Shown here one piece after another: positions 32,269-34,099 of a stretch of 34,099 nt of DNA. How positions within the stretch are numbered: position 1 is the stretch's first letter; every line of letters begins with the position of its first letter. The position numbers and the translations under genes are program-made. Below the pieces are notes generated by a model. The model saw only the letters and a program-made list of their open reading frames with translations, had not been told where the DNA came from and searched no databases. The DNA is taken from positions 61,674 through 95,772 of the forward strand of contig NZ_LT828542.1 of the NCBI RefSeq assembly GCF_900170035.1, in the 5' to 3' direction. Source of the stretch: Desulfamplus magnetovallimortis (GTDB taxonomy: Bacteria; Desulfobacterota; Desulfobacteria; Desulfobacterales; Desulfobacteraceae).

Positions 32269-33327
32269 ATGGTTCAAAACGCTGAAGTTTCTGGAAATAT
32301 CAACTCTAATGGAATTGAACATAAAAAAACTGAACTCTCCAGGAGCAATCATAATCTGGTAACTGTCAAAAATCTGAAAAAATACTTTCCATTCACCAAA
32401 GGCTCTCTTTTCAACCGCAAAAAAGGCCAGATAAAGGCAGTGGATGATCTATCCTTTAATATCAGAAAAGGCGAAACCCTTGGAGTAGTTGGCGAAAGCG
32501 GATGTGGAAAATCCACAACAGGTAGAGCAATTCTACACCTTGAGAAACCAACAGCAGGCGAGATTGTAATTGACGGGGTGGATGTAACCAGGCTTACAAG
32601 GGAAGAGCTGCGCTGCATGAGACCCCAGATTCAGATGATCTTCCAGGACTCATATGCATCACTGAACCCCAGGCACGCCATAGGCCACATCATTTCCGAA
32701 CCCATGATGATACACACAGACATGAAGCAGAGCGCCATGAAAGAGAGGGTCATGGAACTTCTTGAGCTTGTGGGACTCAATCCCAACCACTATGGACGAT
32801 TTCCCCATGAGTTTTCCGGAGGACAGCGACAGAGAATCAACATTGCCCGGGCTTTATCACTCAACCCCAAATTTGTGGTTTGCGACGAACCCATATCCGC
32901 CCTTGACGTATCCATACAGGCACAGGTCATAAACCTTTTCCAGGATCTCCAGAAAGAGCTTGGGCTTACCTATCTTTTCATTGCACATGATCTGAGCATG
33001 GTACAGCATATATCTGATCGGGTGGCTGTAATGTATCTTGGAAAAATCATGGAGTTGACAACAAGGGAGAGACTTTTCAACACCCCCCTCCATCCCTATA
33101 CCCAGGCACTTATGTCCGCCATTCCCATTCCTGACCCTGTCAAGGAGAGGCAGAGGCAAAGGATATTGCTGAACGAGGAGGTACCAAGTCCTGCAAATCC
33201 GCCGAATGGGTGTGTATTTAATACAAGATGCCCGGTTGCTGAGGAGATATGCACCCGAAGTGCTCCGGAATACCGTGAAATTGAAACAGGGCATTTTGTT
33301 GTGTGTCACAAGGTTGATGCCCTGTAA
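32269..33327 (+). CDS. Dipeptide-type ABC transporter ATPase 2 (DppF-like)
   Basis: 352 residues, starting 2 bp after the previous stop with AAGGAGG inside the end of that gene, so coupled. Walker A GESGCGKS, Q-loop MIFQDSYASLNP (the DppF/OppF hallmark), signature FSGGQRQRINIARAL, Walker B FVVCDEPISALD and switch AHDLSM are present. The C-terminal domain has CVFNTRCPVAEEIC and a last Cys (VVCH). An N-terminal extension of about 30 residues is polar and not conserved. It is the last gene of the block. Its stop TAA is directly followed by a family A element. Confidence 0.95.
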   Translation: MVQNAEVSGNINSNGIEHKKTELSRSNHNLVTVKNLKKYFPFTKGSLFNRKKGQIKAVDDLSFNIRKGETLGVVGESGCGKSTTGRAILHLEKPTAGEIVIDGVDVTRLTREELRCMRPQIQMIFQDSYASLNPRHAIGHIISEPMMIHTDMKQSAMKERVMELLELVGLNPNHYGRFPHEFSGGQRQRINIARALSLNPKFVVCDEPISALDVSIQAQVINLFQDLQKELGLTYLFIAHDLSMVQHISDRVAVMYLGKIMELTTRERLFNTPLHPYTQALMSAIPIPDPVKERQRQRILLNEEVPSPANPPNGCVFNTRCPVAEEICTRSAPEYREIETGHFVVCHKVDAL

Positions 33328-33330
33328 AAA

Positions 33331-33504
33331 CTCAAAATCGACATTTTATTGCTTTTTCAGAAGTTATTGCATTTGTCTGAATCAGGATAACCAGGATGGA
33401 TAGGATGTTCAGGATAGATAATCCTGCCTTATCCTGTTAATCCTGGGAATCCTGATTCAGACTGTGTTGACAAGGCTTACAAGATCATAGGTGTCGACTT
33501 TGAG
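33331..33504 (+). repeat. Family A element directly after the transporter operon
   Basis: 174 bp, CTCAAAATCGACA to GTCGACTTTGAG, almost identical to the copies at 3935 and 23086. The flanks are TAAAAA (containing the operon's last stop codon) and TACATT, which match poorly, so the duplication has decayed or been lost. The inner stem may terminate the operon. Confidence 0.88.
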
Positions 33505-33507
33505 TAC

Positions 33508-33572
33508 ATTACTAAGAAATAATGGAGAGTGGGGGATAAATGGGCAAGTTATTAAAAACCGATTCCTAAGTA
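33508..33572 (-). repeat. Family C derivative, shortened
   Basis: On the minus strand TACTTAGGAATCGGTTTTTA and ATAACTTGCCCATTTATCCC resemble the left half of the C elements; the right half is reduced to a stretch ending TTAGTAAT. No GC-rich hairpin is left. Confidence 0.5.
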
Positions 33573-33601
33573 CAAAAGCTCCACTCAGTCCAAACACCGA
33601 C

Positions 33602-34099
33602 CTACTTAAGCGTAGTCAGAAAGGTGGCAAGATTCACTTTTTCATTGAGGATTCCCAATTTTTTCCGAATGTAATTTCGGTAAGTTTCAACGCTTCTGTA
33701 AGAGATATTTAGAATAGCGGCAATCTCTTTTGAAGTAAGACCGGAGCGTATCATATTGCATATTTCATTTTCTCGAGGGGTGAGTCTGGGCATACGCCGG
33801 GTAAGGTTACTTCCAAATGCGGAAGTTAACTGCTTCAGCGTATCCTCCAGCAAGGTGATATATCCGATATCGATCTGAGAACCTCTGTTTTTCATTTTAT
33901 CCAAAAGAGGGAGAATAAACTTATCCACATTGTCCAGAACCCGCTCTTCCAAGCTTTTTTTCTCCATCATAAGCTGGCTCATCAGCTCTCTTAGGGCAAT
34001 GTTTTTCTCTTTCAGTAGCTGATTTTGATTTTTCAGTTGTTCTTCTCTTTCCAATAGGGCTTGTTCAGCATGTTTCTGTTCGGTGGTACGCCCCATACG
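33602..34099 (-). CDS. LuxR-type HTH protein, N-terminus outside the window
   Basis: At least 164 residues are visible; the gene is cut by the window end. A coiled-coil stretch (EREEQLKNQNQLLKEKNIAL...SLEERVLDNVDKF) is followed by a LuxR/GerE helix-turn-helix: RLTPRENEICNMIRSGLTSKEIAAILNISYRSVETYRNYIRKKLGI. The linker is of the kind that follows PAS sensor domains, so the full protein is likely a one-component PAS-LuxR sensor or the output part of a sensor kinase. It converges on the transporter operon and need not control it. Confidence 0.85.
   Translation of the reverse strand, partial: RMGRTTEQKHAEQALLEREEQLKNQNQLLKEKNIALRELMSQLMMEKKSLEERVLDNVDKFILPLLDKMKNRGSQIDIGYITLLEDTLKQLTSAFGSNLTRRMPRLTPRENEICNMIRSGLTSKEIAAILNISYRSVETYRNYIRKKLGILNEKVNLATFLTTLK

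Noticed and set aside
21446-33327. Naming the transporter as a nickel system
   Set aside because: Family 5 includes NikA, but no NikR, hydrogenase or urease gene is present and the enzymes point to an organic substrate.
1-34099. tRNA or rRNA genes and integrase attachment sites
   Set aside because: I found no cloverleaf, rRNA-like segment or tyrosine recombinase gene by eye.

Overview
The window looks like accessory chromosomal DNA from a Gram-negative, AT-rich bacterium. I infer the Desulfobacterota (Desulfobacterales-like). The reasons are a partial LuxR-type HTH protein of a style common there, an outer-membrane beta-barrel-like protein, Uma2 and BrnTA genes, and a very high load of short dispersed intergenic repeats. 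The lineage is an inference; no rRNA or marker gene is present.

Layout. 1-4.1 kb: a Fic protein behind a 79-bp tandem repeat, a flavodoxin-like reductase, and an EamA exporter preceded by a stub of a LysR regulator. 4.1-9.3 kb (minus strand): an orphan ParA-type ATPase overlapping a small two-helix membrane protein, then a metallo-beta-lactamase-fold hydrolase overlapping a 1015-residue protein with a degenerate PHP-like N-terminal half and a membrane C-terminal half. 9.5-12.7 kb: brnT-brnA toxin-antitoxin with a good sigma70 promoter that predicts a nearly leaderless brnT mRNA, followed after 14 bp by an SLC12/APC-type transporter. 13.0-18.0 kb (minus strand): a PMCA-type Ca2+ P-type ATPase, a DUF486 membrane protein and a probable outer-membrane protein. 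18.6-20.0 kb: a UPF0316 membrane protein and a solitary family-3 solute-binding protein.

20.5-33.3 kb is the main functional block, all on the plus strand: FadR-type regulator, dipeptide/oligopeptide-type binding protein, a second family-3 binding protein, two FAD-dependent oxidoreductases, a class V (alanine/serine-glyoxylate type) aminotransferase, a Uma2 nuclease-fold protein, and a complete Dpp/Opp-type ABC transporter (two permeases, two ATPases). It reads as an uptake-and-oxidation operon for an amino-containing small molecule or peptide. The substrate cannot be read from sequence. The window ends inside a minus-strand LuxR-type HTH protein.

Most gaps are filled by short non-coding mobile-like elements, which I sorted by eye into families. 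A: about 174 bp, 13-bp inverted ends CTCAAAATCGACA, 6-bp target duplications. B: 61-65 bp modules starting TAAACGG, often in tandem. C: about 105 bp with a GC-rich hairpin. D: 106-158 bp, ends GGCATC/GATGCC, 8-bp target duplications. E: 79-bp units. F: about 90 bp, nested in B. They are inserted in one another, and the B copy at 12878 shows the unoccupied form of a site that an A element occupies at 1652. A 28-bp perfect palindrome with a different short tandem array growing from each arm lies inside the catabolic operon. The repeat ecology and the FAD-oxidoreductase/ABC operon are the parts I find most novel.
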